A stretch of 64,000 nt of DNA from Lycium barbarum (GCF_019175385.1 NC_083345.1:126297657-126361656); one strand, 5' to 3'. Counted from the first letter of the stretch, positions 46,900 through 62,300 are shown. Notes: a model not told the origin generated them from the sequence alone. Program-made: numbers and translations.

Positions 46900-48247
46900 C
46901 AATTAATCTAAAATAATGGAAGTGCTAAAGGATTTTCTTGTTTCTTCCTTTAAAATGGTGGAAGTGTCACTAGTTTGTTATATAAATGAATGGTTATGAA
47001 AAGAAATTGGATCATATATATATATGGGTAAGAAGGGGATAAGAACATGGTAAAGAGGAAGGAAATGTCAAATGAACTTGGAAGACTTGTCAAAGTTGCA
47101 AGTTTCAAACCTTAAGTCAATTATGACAGCGTAATATTTGCTGCAGAGTCGCATAATAATGCAGAAAGAGTCGTATTTAAAAGGTAAGCTGAAAAGTATT
47201 TGCATGGTAGAATTAATTTCTCTAAGCAATCAAGGACCCCACTGCTTAAGTCTTATTCTTAAGGTTTTTGACAATTGACGCATCTTTTGTATATTTTTTC
47301 TACACATCGTCTAAAATATAATTCGGTATTCTATAATTTTGTGTGTTTGTTGGTAATTTACATTAGATTTTCTCCCATAACATTGGAATAGATACAAGGA
47401 AAAAGACAAATAGCTAGCACAATAATGCAATATGTCGTTCACCATATTAATGAATATATGTGTGTTGTATTTTAGATCCTGACTTTCCACTAGTAGTATT
47501 CTATTTTTGTTAGACAAGGTTAAAATTGGAATTAAACAAAATTTTCAGGATAAAAAATAAGTTTGGATTAATCAGTTTGTCCCAATACTAAGTGAAAATT
47601 AGTTTGGTTTTATACGACATCAGGATATAGATAAATGAAGAGGAAGAGTATATAGAGCACTAATGATTGGATGTATAATTTGTACATACATATATAAACG
47701 TGTCATGTTTATGCAGTATTTCTTTTATCTGACACTTTCAAATTCTTTTTGAAGCAGACTTTTTTTCCCTAACTTTTTGAAGGAGACTGCGGTAGATTGT
47801 GGGCGGAAAGGTTCGCAAGAAGAGAAATAGTAAAAGAATCAATGTTGTTCAGAAAAATTGTAATTGTAAAATGAAAATTTAGAAAAAAAAGCAAAGGCTG
47901 AATTGGACATGCAATTAGCGAAAAGTGGATATGACCATTTGACTCTATATCGAAGCTAACCAACAGCACAATTTTTTTTTTTTTTTAAATAAAGGCCATG
48001 AGGGCTAGTTTTATTTATTTTTAATTAAGTCATCTGTACAGAAAGGAAAAGTGGAAAGGCGACATAGCCTAGAATAGCAATCCCACAAAATTAAGAACCC
48101 TAATTTAGAAAGCCCAAAAGAACTCTGTGACTCCCAAACTTGGATTGCCATCTTCACTCCAGTTGGTATGTAGTAGCTGTCGATTAACTTTGTAGCTGAG
48201 AATCGTAGCTTGATTTTGAAGACCATCTTGAAATTGTAGATGGAGTG
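46900..48247. other. MLO promoter region and intergenic DNA
   Basis: On the minus strand a TATA-like TTTATATAAC lies at about 46978-46988, 80-90 bp before the MLO ATG, a normal distance for a plant promoter. The rest up to the LTR at 48248 is AT-rich. An 80-codon minus-strand ORF at 48011-48253 runs into the LTR and has no recognisable domain; it is not called as a gene. Confidence 0.55.
46978..46988 (-). promoter_or_regulatory. Probable MLO TATA box
   Basis: TTTATATAAC on the coding strand, about 80 bases upstream of the start codon; a second AT run (about 47016-47026) lies further up. Inferred from position only. Confidence 0.5.
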
Positions 48248-50093
48248 TGTCACAACCCAAACCGATTGAGTCGTGACGGGAGTCTGACCTCTAGCGACTA
48301 AACACCCCTAGACACGTATCTGAAACATACTGAACATCAAAAGCCCATAAATGGCATAAACTGATCTCATAAGAGAGAAATATCAGAACTCTGTACAATC
48401 TGCATATATATATATACACGACATGCGGAAGAACAGTGCAAGCCAGCTAGGCTGCTACATATACTGTACACAAAAGAATAGAAGCCGACAAGGCTACATC
48501 ATCTGACTACTACATACAACTAACCGTCTACAGACCTCTACTGCAATAAAAGCTGCAAAAAGGACGGGACAGGGCCCCGTCATACCCATATGTATACACA
48601 CCCAAAAAGGGGCATACTAAAACTAACTGTAGCTCCGGATCAAATGGAGCGTACTGACCACTGCTAGATCTAGAGGTCCTACTGAGCTGGACCACCTGTC
48701 TGTCTCCCTGTACCTGTGAGCATGAATGTAGCCCCCCGAGCAACGGGGAGTCAGTACGGATAATGTACCGAGTATGTAAGGCATAAGAACAACATATATA
48801 CATAAGAGTCTTGGATAAGATCCGAATTCATAACTGAAATGACTGACTGCATGTACTTGCGTGAACTAGTATCTGCCTAAATCTGCATAAATCTGCGTAA
48901 CTGATAATGCCTCTGTGGGCATAAAATATGCATGCTCATACCTATCAATGATGGCCGTGCATCTATATGAGTGTGTATATAATGCCTGATGTATGTGCGT
49001 ATATAACGCCTTTAAGCCTCTATGGCATCTCATCATATCATATTGGCTCCTCTGTGGTCATAATCAATATCATCATAGTAGTAATGCGTATATAACGCCT
49101 ATATCTCTTCTCATACTTTACATATATCTAATATTCGCATATATAACGCCTGATATGTGTGCGTATATAACGCCTGATATGTCACGGGCCAATGTACATA
49201 AATATATAATGAATGTAATGCATGACTAACCTGTATGCACAGAACTGGCTACATAAGACTGGACCCATGAATAGAAGGATTACTCCTAAATGGGGTACAT
49301 GAACATCAAAGACTGAAGTAGTTCTAATGCTTCTGAGAGTAGAGTAATATGGAAGCTCGCTTACAACACTTTTCTCTTCATGAGCTTCGAGATTCGGGGC
49401 TTAGATTGTGATCAAAACTTGGTTTCTCTCCCTAAAGGCTCTCTTCCCTCTCTCTAGAATTTTCTGGATTTTTTTTTGGTATGAAGATGATGAAGATAAG
49501 CTGAAAATTCCCCTTAAATAGCAAGGGAAATGGGCTTGTCCCGACTTGGAATCGGGTTGGGCCGAGCTCACTGCCCAGCTTGACCTTTCTGCCTTAAAAC
49601 GTCCATAACTCTTTATCCCGATGTCACATACAGGTCCACGACCTATGGTTGGAAAGATATTTCAATTATCTACAACTTTAATTTTAGGAGTTTTCCTAAA
49701 TTCCCAAATAATGATGGGGTTATGGCCTTCCGAAGTCAGATCACCCGAAAACGTAACTTTAAAACATCTTTTTGGAGGGCTTACACTTAGATTTGGCTCA
49801 AGGGTCCTTCTTGAGTTGTGCTTAATTTCACATCTATTTTCCATATAACTTATCATATGTCCTTTATAAAAATTCCATCATGTGGGCCCCACCTCAGCTT
49901 ACGGTTACGAGGGTTATATATCTTTTAACGTATCATTCCAATCATATTGTACGAATTCCAAATATCATACTCATGCTATCCTCATGCTACTACAGTGGAA
50001 TTTCATTCTTTATATTTGTAATATTTTCTCCTCCTCGAGCTCACATTAAGCCGTCTGTAGCCTTAGTAACACGAAATTTTTTGGGGTGTAACA
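48248..50093 (-). mobile_element. 3' LTR of a minus-strand gypsy element
   Basis: On the minus strand it runs from TGTTACACCCCAAAAAATT (50093) to GGGTTGTGACA (48248), 1.85 kb. Just upstream on that strand is a polypurine tract, AAAGGGGGGAAGGA, preceded by ATTCGAGGACGAA, the same arrangement as before the LTR at 33328. This makes it a 3' LTR rather than a solo LTR. It contains repeated gcgtatataacgcc units at about 48960-49180. Part of it (49.6-49.9 kb) resembles the reverse complement of the solo LTR start near 9.9-10.2 kb. Confidence 0.8.
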
Positions 50094-53000
50094 TCCTTCC
50101 CCCCTTTGAAATATTCGTCCTCGAATGTTAAACTAATCCTGCACTCCCAATACTTCCTTAAACGTTCTTTTACTGAATTATGCCCTTCACATGCCTCCTT
50201 CATTGGTCGATCCCTTCACTTTATTATAATGCATTCCAGCTCTCTCAGTAACCATTTCCATAATATTTGTTCTTGCTCTTGCCTCTCGAGATGATAATTC
50301 CACATGGTTGTATTTACTCTCCTTTTCATTTCGCAGTTGGTTGACGATTGTATTGCGAGCTCTTCCGCTGAAATCTTACTCTCTCCCTGGTGCACTTAGT
50401 CTTAGCTCGACTCTTTCTTCTTCTATAGTTACTCCTTTAAGACGTATCGTTAACTTCATCTTACCTCTCACGCGTAGACGTCCCTCATCGATTTATTAGA
50501 CTTTACGAATAAGACGAAATTTCCCAGGGTGTAACATTATTCTACTTCAATAACCTTACATTGCTCTACCGTACAGTCCATATTCTGGAATCTTCGGCCT
50601 CACGTATTACTCCTCGACTTCTTTAAAGGGCTTTAACTGTCACTCTAATTTTTAGCTCTTAATCTCAATCCTTAGAGTTGGCTATCAAGTAGCGCGGGAG
50701 TTTCCTCATATAATAACTTTACACAGCTGCTCTGTGATCTGACTATTGTTAACTGGTATAATTCTGAAAGAAGTTTTGATTTGACATATAAATTCACTGT
50801 CATCCCGTAACCCGCTTGTTCTGATCGTCGTGCTTAAACCATTTCCCTTAATCTAACTTCTAACACTTTAGGCGTATTATCTCGTGTCGTTTCTTTATCT
50901 TTAATTCAAACCCTTCTATTGCGCCTCTTTACTCAGATTTTGCTCTTAATTTCTCCATCACACATTATGTCGCAATCTTTACAAGAATATGCGAAGGTGC
51001 TCAAATTAGCCCGAGAAATACCTTAGCGTCGTTTCACTAGTCTTTATACTTTACCTTGCATTCTTCTCTCGTATCATTCAATGGTATTGGGCTCAGCTAT
51101 GTCCATGGCCTATTTGCCCTCAGTACTAATTCTATCTCGGTAAATTTTCCTCAAACCATTTTACGCCTTTCCTTGATGTACCCAAAATATCATAACCGCA
51201 TTGCTATTACCGAATCCTTACTCTTATTATCAAGTACTCACTTGGTCTCATCCTTAGCATACAAATATTCGTAGATCGCATAACTACTCTTGTGCAACTT
51301 GTATAAAGTATATCCAATCTTAGTCATAGTCTTTCCTTCTCCTGGTTCATTCTGCTTTACATATCTTATTTGGACTAAAACTCACTTGCTGTCTATCTTG
51401 TCATACTCATTTCCCTTCCTTTATTCACCATTTGATTTTCTCATATCCTACTATTGGAGATTTCCTATCCCTTCTTCTTTGCTACTTATAAGTCACAATA
51501 TCATTAGCAAATAACTCCGTTTCCAATATCTTAACCTCTAATCCAGTATAGCATTGCTATCCCTTATAATATTTCTTAAGTTACTTGTTACCATTCTCTT
51601 ATCGTATTCTTCCTTTTTATAAGCATCCACTTTCTAATGTCATATTATCCAAGATCTTTACAGATAATTCTCAGCACTGTCTCAAATATCATCCTGAATC
51701 CCATCCGTTTATTGCTGGTTCTCAGATCTTTCTTGTTTCAGCAAGGGATCTCACTTAAAGTTTAAGTATCCCTATCAAATATATTGTAGTATCAATTGTT
51801 TCCATCTTACACTTGCATTTCTTTTATCCGCTTCCCCCCTTAAGGGTGTACTTATACCATTATCTGTTTATATTCTGCTCTATGTCCCTATTTTCAATCT
51901 CAAATTCATCTGATCTCTTTTTTTTTTCAATTCACTTGGTATACTGTACCATATCTATGTCCTCCCTTTATAATTTATAACTTTGATTATTCATGTACGA
52001 AACCTTAACAAAATCGTGAAGTGATGAGAACCTCTTCATATATAGTATAAAATCTCATCTGACCATCTGTACTCGAGTAATGCAACCCATGTAGCAATTC
52101 ATCCAAGGCCACATTCCACTTACTCCAATCAGTAATTAATTAGTACTTATAGTCATTCTAAATTATCAATTAGGTAGCACTTATATCTTGGTGATAAGAC
52201 TCCCAGGTCTTCTTGTAACATCACATTTGCCCCAACCTATACATAATCAGAAAGCACACTATACAGATAGCTTTTCCATGTCCCTCGATACATTTCCTTC
52301 CACTCCATATTGTCTTATGATTTTATGCTCCTCCTGAATGGTTATTGTGCCCCAAGTCGTTAGACGGTAGTGGACTCTTTCCTCTCCTTGTAAAGCATAG
52401 AACCCTTTACTAGCAATAACCACCTTCTTTAATCGTTTAATTCGTATACCCCTCTTAACCATCCAGTCATGAAGCTAGTCATGAGGATGTATAGGGTACA
52501 TGAACTCCTGGACACCACTCTTTGGCTTTAGTCTTTGTTTTACAATGCCCGTCTATCATGGTCCATCGCAGATTGCCCCAGGGTATAAAAGTAGTGTAGT
52601 CATGTGAGCTTACCTTAGATCAAGTGTTTCTACTCTCATCCTTTTCTTGCGGTCAATTTCAAGCCTTATCCTTAGTGTCGACTTTATTGTTTCCAACTTG
52701 ATAATTCCTTTATCTCAGACTTTTCTTTCACCATTGTTATAAATCCTTTGTCATGATCGTCACTTTGATTAACTCCTGCGGTACTAATTTCTTAGCAATA
52801 TAACTAATTCAACACGAATACACCATAGTCCATCAACCGTAGCAATACAATTACTTAGTTATAACTACACCTTTAAGTTTGTGGATGTATATTTCCCTTT
52901 TTATTTTACACTCGTACTCAATTCATTACGTCTATCTTGGATGCTTCCTTTAGTATTCCTTTCCATTTCTCCAGTCTATGTCCATTTTTCGTTCAGTGCA

Positions 53001-53317
53001 CGAGGAATCTCATGCTACCCCTGTATCCTTTGGAAAACACCACTCTTGCATAATCCCTTTCTCTTTTTCAGAACGTGTTCTGTTCATCCCTTTTTGTTCT
53101 TACCATACTAGTCATTTTCTGGCACTCATTCTGCTTCGCTGCTCGTCTTTTCTATAGTTTGGTCTTTCACAGTTCTGTCGCTTATATTACTCGATTTCTT
53201 AGCTATACATGTCATAACCCATCGCTATACTATTATCCCACTCTCTTTCTTCTTATTTTTGTCTTTCAATTAACTACTACTCTTATAAGAATTAGAACTA
53301 CTTCAGTCTGTGATGTT
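50094..53317 (-). other. Non-coding interior of the minus-strand element
   Basis: About 3.2 kb of pyrimidine-rich (plus strand) DNA between the 3' LTR and the satellite array. No gag, protease, reverse transcriptase or integrase motif was found in any frame; only short ORFs. It may be the interior of a non-autonomous large retrotransposon derivative or heavily decayed pol. No 5' LTR is present; the satellite replaces it at about 53318. Confidence 0.5.
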
Positions 53318-56300
53318 TCGGTCCGCGTAAGCAATGCGTCTATGTACCCAGCGATTGGTGCGGACCGTTGGAATTTCAGGGCAAACAGAGCCGGTGCGTC
53401 AGATCTCGAAAATGTATGAGCTAATACACACGATGGGTCTAAAAAAGAAGGCCCTCGGTGCTTAGACTAAATAAATGGAAAAAAAAGTTGCTTCGTGTCC
53501 GCGTATGCAATGCGTATACATCCCCAGCCCGTTTGGTGTGGACGGGTGAAATTTCAAGGCAAACAGAGCCGGCGCATCAGATCTCGAAAATGTATGAGCT
53601 CATACACCCGACGGCTCTAAAAAAGAAGATACTCGATTTTTAGACAAAATAAATGAAAAAAAAGGCCACCTCGTGTCCGCGCAAGCAATGCGTATATGTC
53701 CCCAGCCCGTTCGGTGCGGACCGGTGGAATTTTAAGGCAATCAGATCTCAAAAATTTATGAGCTAATACACACTACAGGTCTCAAAAAGAAGGTCCTCGG
53801 TGTTTAGACCAAATAAATGAAAAAAGAGGTTACTTCGTGTCCGCGTAAGCAATGCGTATATGTCCCCGGACCGTTTGGTGCGGACCGGTGAAATTTTAAA
53901 GCAAATAGAGCCGGCGCATCAGATCTCGAAAATGTATGAGCTAATACACATGACGGGTCTCTAAAAGAAGGTCCTCGGTGTTTAGACCAAATAAATGGAA
54001 AAAGAGGCTACTTCATGTCCGCGTAAGCAATGCGTATATGCCCCCAGCCCGTTTGGTGCGGACGGGCAAAATTTCAAGGCAAACTGAGCCGAAGCATCAG
54101 ATCTCGAAAATATATGAGCTCATACACACTACAGGTCTCAAAAAGAAGGTCCTCGGTGTTTAGACCAAATAAATGGAAAAAGAGGCTACTTCGTGTCCGC
54201 GTATGCAATGCGTATATATCCACAACCCGTTTGGTGTGGACGGGTGAAATTTCAAGGCAAACAGAGCCGGCGCATCAGATCTCTAAAAGGTATGAGCTAA
54301 TACACACGACGGGTCTAAAAGAAAATGTCCTCGGTTTTAGACCAAATAACTGATAAAAGAGGCTACTTGGGGTCCGCGTAAGCAATGCGTATATGTACCC
54401 ATCCCGATTGGTGCGAACAGGTGAAATTTCAAGGCAAACGGATCCGGCGCATCAGATCTCAAAAATGTATGAGCAAATATACACGACGGGTCTAAAAAAT
54501 AAGGTCCTCGGTGTTTAGACCAAATAAATTGAAAAAAGGCTACTTCGTGTCCGCGTATGGAATGCCTATACATCCCCAGCCCACTTGGTGAGGAGAGGTG
54601 AAATTTTAAGGTAAATAGTGCCGGCGCATCAGATCTCTAAAATTTATGAGCTCATACACACGACGGGTCTCAAAACGACGGTCCTCGATTTTTATACCAA
54701 ATAAATGAAAAACGTGGCTACTTCATGTCCGCGCAAGCAATGCGTATATGTCCCTAGCCCGTTTGGTACGGACCGATGGAATTTGAAGGCAAACAAAGCC
54801 GGTGCATCAGATCTCAAAAATATATGAGCTATTACACACTACGGGTCTCAAAAAGAAGGTCCTCGGTGTTTAGACTAAATAAATGGAAAAAGAGGCTACT
54901 TCGTGTATGCATATGCAATGCATATATGTCCCCAACCTGTTTAGTGCGGACGGGTGAAATTTCAAGGTAAACAGAGCCGGCGCATCAGATCTCAAAAATG
55001 TATGAGCTAATACACACGACGGGTCTAAAAAAGAAGGTCCTTAGTGTTTAGACCAAATAAATGAAAAAAGAGGCAACTTCGTGTCTGCGTAAGCGATGCT
55101 GTAGGTCCCCACCCCGTTTGGTGCGGACCGGTGGAATTTCAGGACAAACAGAGCCGGCGCATCAGAATTCAAAAATATATGAGCTAATACACAAGAGGAG
55201 TCTCAAAAAGAAGGCCTTCGGTGTTTAGACAAAATAAAAGGAAAAAGAGGCTACTTCGTGTCTGGATAAGCAATGCGTATATGTCCCCAGCCTGTTTGAT
55301 GCGGACCAGTGATATTTCAGGGCAAACAGAGCGGGTGCATCAGATCTCGAAAATGTATGAGATAATACACACGACGGGTCCAAAAATGAAGGTCCTCGGT
55401 GTTTAGACGAAATAAATAGAAAAAGAGGTTGCTTCATGTCCGCGTATGCAATGCGTATATGTCCCCATCCCGTTTGGTGCGGATGGGTGAAATTTCAAGG
55501 CAAACAGAGCCTGCGCATTAGATCTCTAAAATGTATGAGCCTATACACACGACGGGTTTCAAAAAGACTATCCTCGATTTTAGACCAAATAAATGAGAAA
55601 AAGGCTACTTCGTGTCCGCGCAAGCAATGCGTATATGTCCCAGCCCGTTTGGTGTGAACCAGTGGAATTTCAGGGCAAACAGAGCAGGTGCATCAGATCA
55701 CGAAAATGTATGAGCTAATACACACGACGGGTCTAAAAAAGAAGGTCCTCGGTGTTTAGACCAAATAAATGAAAAAAGAGGTTACTTCGTGTCCGCGCAA
55801 GCAATGCGTATATGTCCCCAGCCTGTTTGGTGCGGCCCGGCTGAATATAAGGACAAACAGAGCCGGCGCATCAGATTTCAAAAATATATGAGCTAATACA
55901 CACGGGGGGTCTCAAAAAGTAGGCCTTCGGTGTTGAGACCAAATAAAAGGAAAAAGAGGCTACTTCGTGTCCGCGTAAGCAATGCGTATATGTCCCAAGC
56001 CCGTTTGGTGCTGACTGGTGGAATTTCATTGCAAACAGAGCCGGCCCATCAGATCTCCAAAAATGTATGAGATAATACACACGACGGGTCCTCGGTGTTT
56101 AGACTAAATAAATGGAAAAAGAGGCTACTTCGTGTATGCATATGCAATGCATATATGTCCCCAACCTGTTTAGTGCGGACAGGTGAAATTTCAAGGTAAA
56201 CAGAGCCGGCGCATCAGATCTCGAAAATGTATGAGCTAATACACACGACGAGTCTAAAAAAGAAGGTCCTTAGTGTTTAGACCAAATAAATGAAAAAAGA

Positions 56301-59300
56301 GGCAACTTTGTGTCCGCGTAAGCAATGTTGTAGGTCCCCACCCCGTTTGGTGCGGACCGGTGGAATTTCAGGACAAACAGAGCCGGCGCATCAGAATTCA
56401 AAAATATATGAGCTAATACACAAGAGGAGTCTAAAAAAGAAGGCCTTTGGTGTTTAGACAAAATAAAAGGAAAAAGAGGCTACTTCGTGTCCGGATAAGC
56501 AATGCGTATATGTCCCCAGCCTGTTTGATGCGGACCAGTGATATTTCAGGGTAAACAGAGCGGGTGCATCAGATCTCGAAAATGTATGAGATAATACACA
56601 CGACGGGTCCAAAAATGAAGGTCCTCGGTGTTTAGATGAAATAAACGGAAAAAGAGGCTGCTTCATGTCCGCGTATACAATGCGTATATGTCCCCATCCC
56701 GTTTCTTACGGATGGGTGAAATTTCAAGGCAAACAGAGCCGGCGCATCAGATCTCTAAAATGTATGAGCTCATACACATGACGGGTCTCAAAAAGACGAT
56801 CCTCGATTTTTAGACCAAATAAATGAAAAAAAAAGGCTACTTCGTGTCCGCGCAAGCAATGCGTATACGTCCCCAGCCCGTTTGGTGCGAACCAGTGGAA
56901 TTTCAGGGCAAACAGAGCAAACACATTAGATCTCGAAAATATATGAGCTAATACATACGACGGGTCTCAAAAAGACGGGTCTCAAAAAGAGGCTACTTCA
57001 TGTACGCGTATGCAATGCGTATATGTCCCCATCCCGTTTGGTGCCGACGGGTGAAATTTCAAGGCAAACAGAGTCGGCGCATCAGATCTCTAAAATGTAT
57101 GAACTCATACACACGATGGGTCTCAAAATGACGATCCTCGATTTTCAGACCAAATTATTCTTTTTATTTGGAATTTAATGACAAACAGAGCCGGCGCATC
57201 AGATTTCGAAAATGTATGAGCTAATACACACGACGGATCTCAAAAAGAAGGTCCTCGGTGTTTAGACCAAATAAAAGAAAAAAGACGCTACTTCGTGTCC
57301 GCGTATGCAATGTGTATATGTCCCCATCCCGTTTGCTGCAGACGGGTGAAATTTTAAGGCAAACAGAGCAGGCGCATCAGATCTCTAAAATGTATGAGCT
57401 CATACACACGACGTGTCTAAAAATGACGATCCTCGATTTTTAGACCAAATAAAAGAAAAAAGAGGCTACTTCGTGTCCGCGCAAGCAATGCGTATATGTC
57501 CCCAGTCCGTTTGGTGCGGACCGGTGGAATTTCAGGGCAAACAGAGTCGGCACATCAGATCTCGAAAATGTATGAGCTAATACACATGACGGGTTTAAAA
57601 AAAAAGGTTCTCGGTGTTTAGACCAAATAAATGAAAAAAGAGGCTACTTCATGTACGCGTATGCAATGCGTATATGTCCCCATCCCGTTTGGTGCCGACG
57701 GGTGAAATTTCAAGGCAAACAGAGTCGGCGCATCAGATCTCTAAAATGTATGAACTCATACACACGATGGGTCTCAAAATGACGATCGTCGATTTTCATT
57801 CCAAATAAATGAAAAAAGAGGCTACTTCGTGTTCGCGCAAGCAATGCGTATATGTCCCCAGCCCGTTTAGTGCGTCCCGGTGGAATTCAATGACTAACAG
57901 AGCCGGCGCATCAGATTTCGAAAATGTATGAGCTAATACACACGAGGGGTCTCAAATGGTTGGCATTCGGTGTTGAGACCAACTAAAAGGAAAAAGAGGC
58001 TACTTTGTGTCCGTATTAGCAATGCTTCCCCAGCCCGTTTGGTACGGACCGGTGGAATTTCAGGGAAAACACAGCCGGCGCATCAGATCTCGAAAATGTA
58101 TGAGCTAATACACACGACGGGTCTAAAAAAGAAGGTCCTTGGTGTTTAGACCAAATAAATGAAAAAAGAGGCTACTTCGTGTCCGCATATGCAATGCGTT
58201 TATGTCCCAACCCGTTAGCTGCAGACGGGTGAAATTTTAAGGCAAACAGAGCCGGCGCATCAGATCTCTAAAATGTATGAGCTCATACATATGACGGGTC
58301 TCAAAAAGACGATCCTCGATTTTCAGACCAAATAAATGAAAAAAGAGGCTACTTTGTGTCCGCGCAAGCAATGCGTATATGTCCCTAGCTCGTTTGGTGC
58401 GGACCGATGGAATTTCAGGGCAAATAGAGCCGGCACATCAGATCTCGAAAATGTATGAGCTAATACACATGACGGGTTTAAAAAGAAAGGTCCTCGGTGT
58501 TTAGACCAAATAAATGAAAAAAGAGGCTACTTCATGTACGCGTATGCAATGCGTATATGTCCCCATCCCGTTTGGTGCCGACGGGTGAAATTTCAAGGCA
58601 AACAGAGCCGGCGCATTAGATCTCTTAAATGTATGAGCTAATACACACGACGGGTCTCAAAAAGACGATCCTAGATTTTTAGATCAAATAAATAAATAAA
58701 AAGGCTACTTCGTGTCCGCGCAACCAATACATATATGTCCCCAGGCCGTTTGGTGCAGACCGGAGGAATTTTAAGGCAAATAGAGCCGGCGCATTAGATC
58801 TCAAAAATGTATGAGCTAATACACACTACGGGTCTCAAAAAGAAGGTCTTCGGTGTTTAGACCAAATAAATGGAAAAAGAGGCTACTTCATGTCCGCGTA
58901 AGCAATGCGTGTATGTCCCCACCTCGTTTGGTGCTTATCGGTGGAATTTCAGGACAAACAGAACCGGCATATCAGATCTCGAAAATATATGAGCTAATAC
59001 CCCAGACGGGTCTCAAAAAGAAGGTCCTCGGTGTTTAGATCAAATAAATTGAAAAAGAGGCTACTTCATGTCTGCGTATGCAATGCGTATATGTCCCCAT
59101 CCGGTTTGGTGCGGACGGATAAAATTTTAAGACAAACATAGCCGGCGTATTAGATCTCTAATATGTATGAGCTCATACACATGACGGGTCTCAAAAAGAC
59201 GATGCTCGATTTTTTGATCAAATAAATTAAAAATATAGGCTACTTCTTTTCCACGCAAGCAATGCTTATATTTCCCCAGCCCGTTTGGTGCAGACCGGTC

Positions 59301-62300
59301 AAATTTTAAAGTAAATAGAGCCAGCCCATCAGATCTCAAAAATGTATAAGTTAATACACACTACGGGTCTCATAAAGAAGGTCTTCGGTGTTTAGAATAA
59401 AATAAATGGAAAAATAGGCTACTTCATGTCCGCGTAAGCAATTCCTGTAGGTCCCCACCCGGTTTGGTGCGGACCGGTGGAATTTCAGAACAAACAGAAC
59501 TGGCACATCAGATCTCAAAAATGTATGAGCTAATACCCTTGACGGGTCTCAAAAAGAAGTTCGTCGGTGTTTAGACCAAATAAATGGAAAAAGAGGTTTC
59601 TTCGTGTCCGCGTATGCAATGCATATATGTCCCTAGACTGTTTGGTGCAGACGGGTGAAATTTCAAGGGAAAAAGAGCCGGCGCATCCAATCTCGAAAAT
59701 GTATGAGCTCATACACCCGACGGGTAACAAAAAGAAGATCCTCGGTGTTTAGACCAAATAAATGAAAAAAGAACCTATTTTGTGTCTGCGCAAGCAATGC
59801 GTATATGTCCCCAGCTCGTTTGGTGCGGACCGGTGGAATTTTAAGGCAAACAGAGCCGGCGCATATGATCGCAAAAATGTATTAGCTAATACACGCTACG
59901 GGTCTAAAAAAAAAGGTCCTCGGTATTTATACCAAATAAATGGAAAAAGAGGCTACTTCGTGTCTACGTAAGCAATGCGTATCTGTCCCCAGACCGTTTG
60001 GTGCGGACAGGTGAAATTTTAAAGCAAACAGGGTCGGCGCATCAGATCTCGAAAATGTATGAGCTTATACACACGACGGGTCTCAAAATGACGATCCTCG
60101 ATTTTTAGATCAAATAAATTAAAAAAAAGGCTACTTCGTGTCCGCGCAACCAATATGTATATGTCCCCAGGCCGTTTGGTGCGGGCCGGTGGAATTTTAA
60201 GGCAAATAGAGCCGGCGCATCAGATCTCAAAAATGTATGAGCTAATACCCTTGACGTGTCTCAAAAAGAAGTTTGTCGGTGTTTAGACCAAATAAATGGA
60301 AAAAGAGCTTTCTTCGTGTCCGCGTATGCAATGCATATATGTCCCTAGACTGTTTGGTGCAGACGGGTGAAATTTCAAGGGAAAAAGAGCCGGCGCATCC
60401 AATGTCGAAAATGTATGAGCTCATACACCCGACGGGTCACAAAAAGAAGATCCTCGGTGTTTAGACCAAATAAATGGAAAAAGAGGCTACTTCATGTCCG
60501 CGTAAGCAATGCGTGTATGTCCCCACCTCTTTTGGTGCTTATCGGTGGAATTTCAGGACAAACAGAGCCGGCATATCAGATCTCGAAAATATATGAGCTA
60601 ATACCCTAGACGGGTCTCAAAAAGAAGGTCCTCGGCGTTTAGATCAAATAAATGGAAAAAGAGGCTACTTCATGTCCGCGTATGAAATGCGTATTTGTCC
60701 CCATCCGGTTTGGCGCGGACGGATAAAATTTTATGACAAACATAGTCGGCGCATCAGATCTCTAATATGTATAAGCTCATACACAAGACGGGTCTCAAAA
60801 AGACTATCCTCGATTTTTTGATCAAATAAATTAAAAAAATAGGCTACTTCGTTTCCACACAAGCAATGCGTATATTTCCCCAGCCCGTTTGGTGCAGACC
60901 GGTCAAATTTTAAAGTAAATAGAGCCGGCGCATCAGATCTCAAAAATGTATAAGCTAATACACATTACGGGTCTCATAAAGAAGGTCTTCGGTGTTTAGA
61001 ATAAAATAAATGGAAATATAGGCTACTTCATGTCCGCGTAAGCAATTCCTGTAGGTCCCCACCCGGTTTGGTGCGGACCGGTGGAATTTCAGGACAAACA
61101 GAGCCGGTACATCAGATCTAAAAAATGTATGAGATAATACCCTTGACGGGTCTCAAAAAGAAGTTCGTCGGTGTTTAGACCAAATAAATGGAAAAAGAGG
61201 TTTCTTCGTGTCCGCGTATGCAATGCATATATGTCCCTAGATTGTTTGGTACGGGTCGGAGAAATTTCAAGCCAAACTGAGCCGATGCATCTCGAAAATG
61301 TATGTGGTAATACACACGACATGTCCAAACAAGAAGGCCCTCGGTGCTTAGACTAAATAAATGAAAAAAGAGGTTGCTTCGTGTCCGCGTATACAATGCA
61401 TATACGTCCCTAGCCCGTTTGTTGTGGACGGGTGAAATTTCAAGGGAAAAAGAGCCGGCGCATCCAATCTCGAAAATGAATGAGCTCATACACCCGACGG
61501 GTCACAAAAAGAAGATCCTCGGTTTTTAGACCAAATAAATGAAAAAAGAACCTATTTTGTGTCAGCGCAAGCAATGCGTATATGTCCCCAACCCGTTTGG
61601 TGCGGACCGGTGGAATTTTAAGGCAAACAGAGCCGGCGCATATGATCGCAAAAATGTATTAGCTAATACACGCTACGGGTCTCAAAAAGAAGGTCCTCGG
61701 TATTTATACCAAATAAATGGAAAGAGAGGCTACTTCGTGTCTACGTAAGCAATGCGTATCTGTCCCCAGACCGTTTGGTGCGGACAGGTGAAATTTTAAA
61801 GCAAACAGGGTCGGCGCATCAGATCTCGAAAATGTATGAGCTTATACACACGACGGGTCCCAAAAAGAATGTCCTCGGTGTTTAGACCAAATAAATGAAA
61901 AAAGAGGCTACTTCGTGTCCGCGTAAGCAATGCGTATATGTCCCCATCCCGTTTGGTGCCGACGGGTGAAATTTCAAGGCAAACAGAGTCGGCGCATCAG
62001 ATCTCTAAAATGTATGAACTCATACACACGATGGGTCTCAAAATGACGATCCTCGATTTTCATTCCAAATAAATGAAAAAAGAGGCTACTTCGTGTTCGC
62101 GCAAGCAATGCGTATATGTCCCCAGCCCGTTTAGTGCGTCCCGGTGGAATTCAATGACTAACAGGGCCGGCGCATCAGATTTCGAAAATGTATGAGTTAA
62201 TACACAAAAGGGGTCTCAAAAGGTTGGCATTCGGTGTTGAGACCAACTAAAAGGAAAAAGAGGCTACTTCGTGTCCGTATTAGCAATGCGTATATGTCCC

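Noticed and set aside
48011..48253. 80-codon minus-strand ORF next to the LTR
   Set aside because: No domain recognised; it starts inside the LTR edge and could be chance.
48248..50093. Solo LTR interpretation
   Set aside because: A polypurine tract lies directly upstream on the minus strand, so internal element sequence is attached; no matching target duplication was found.
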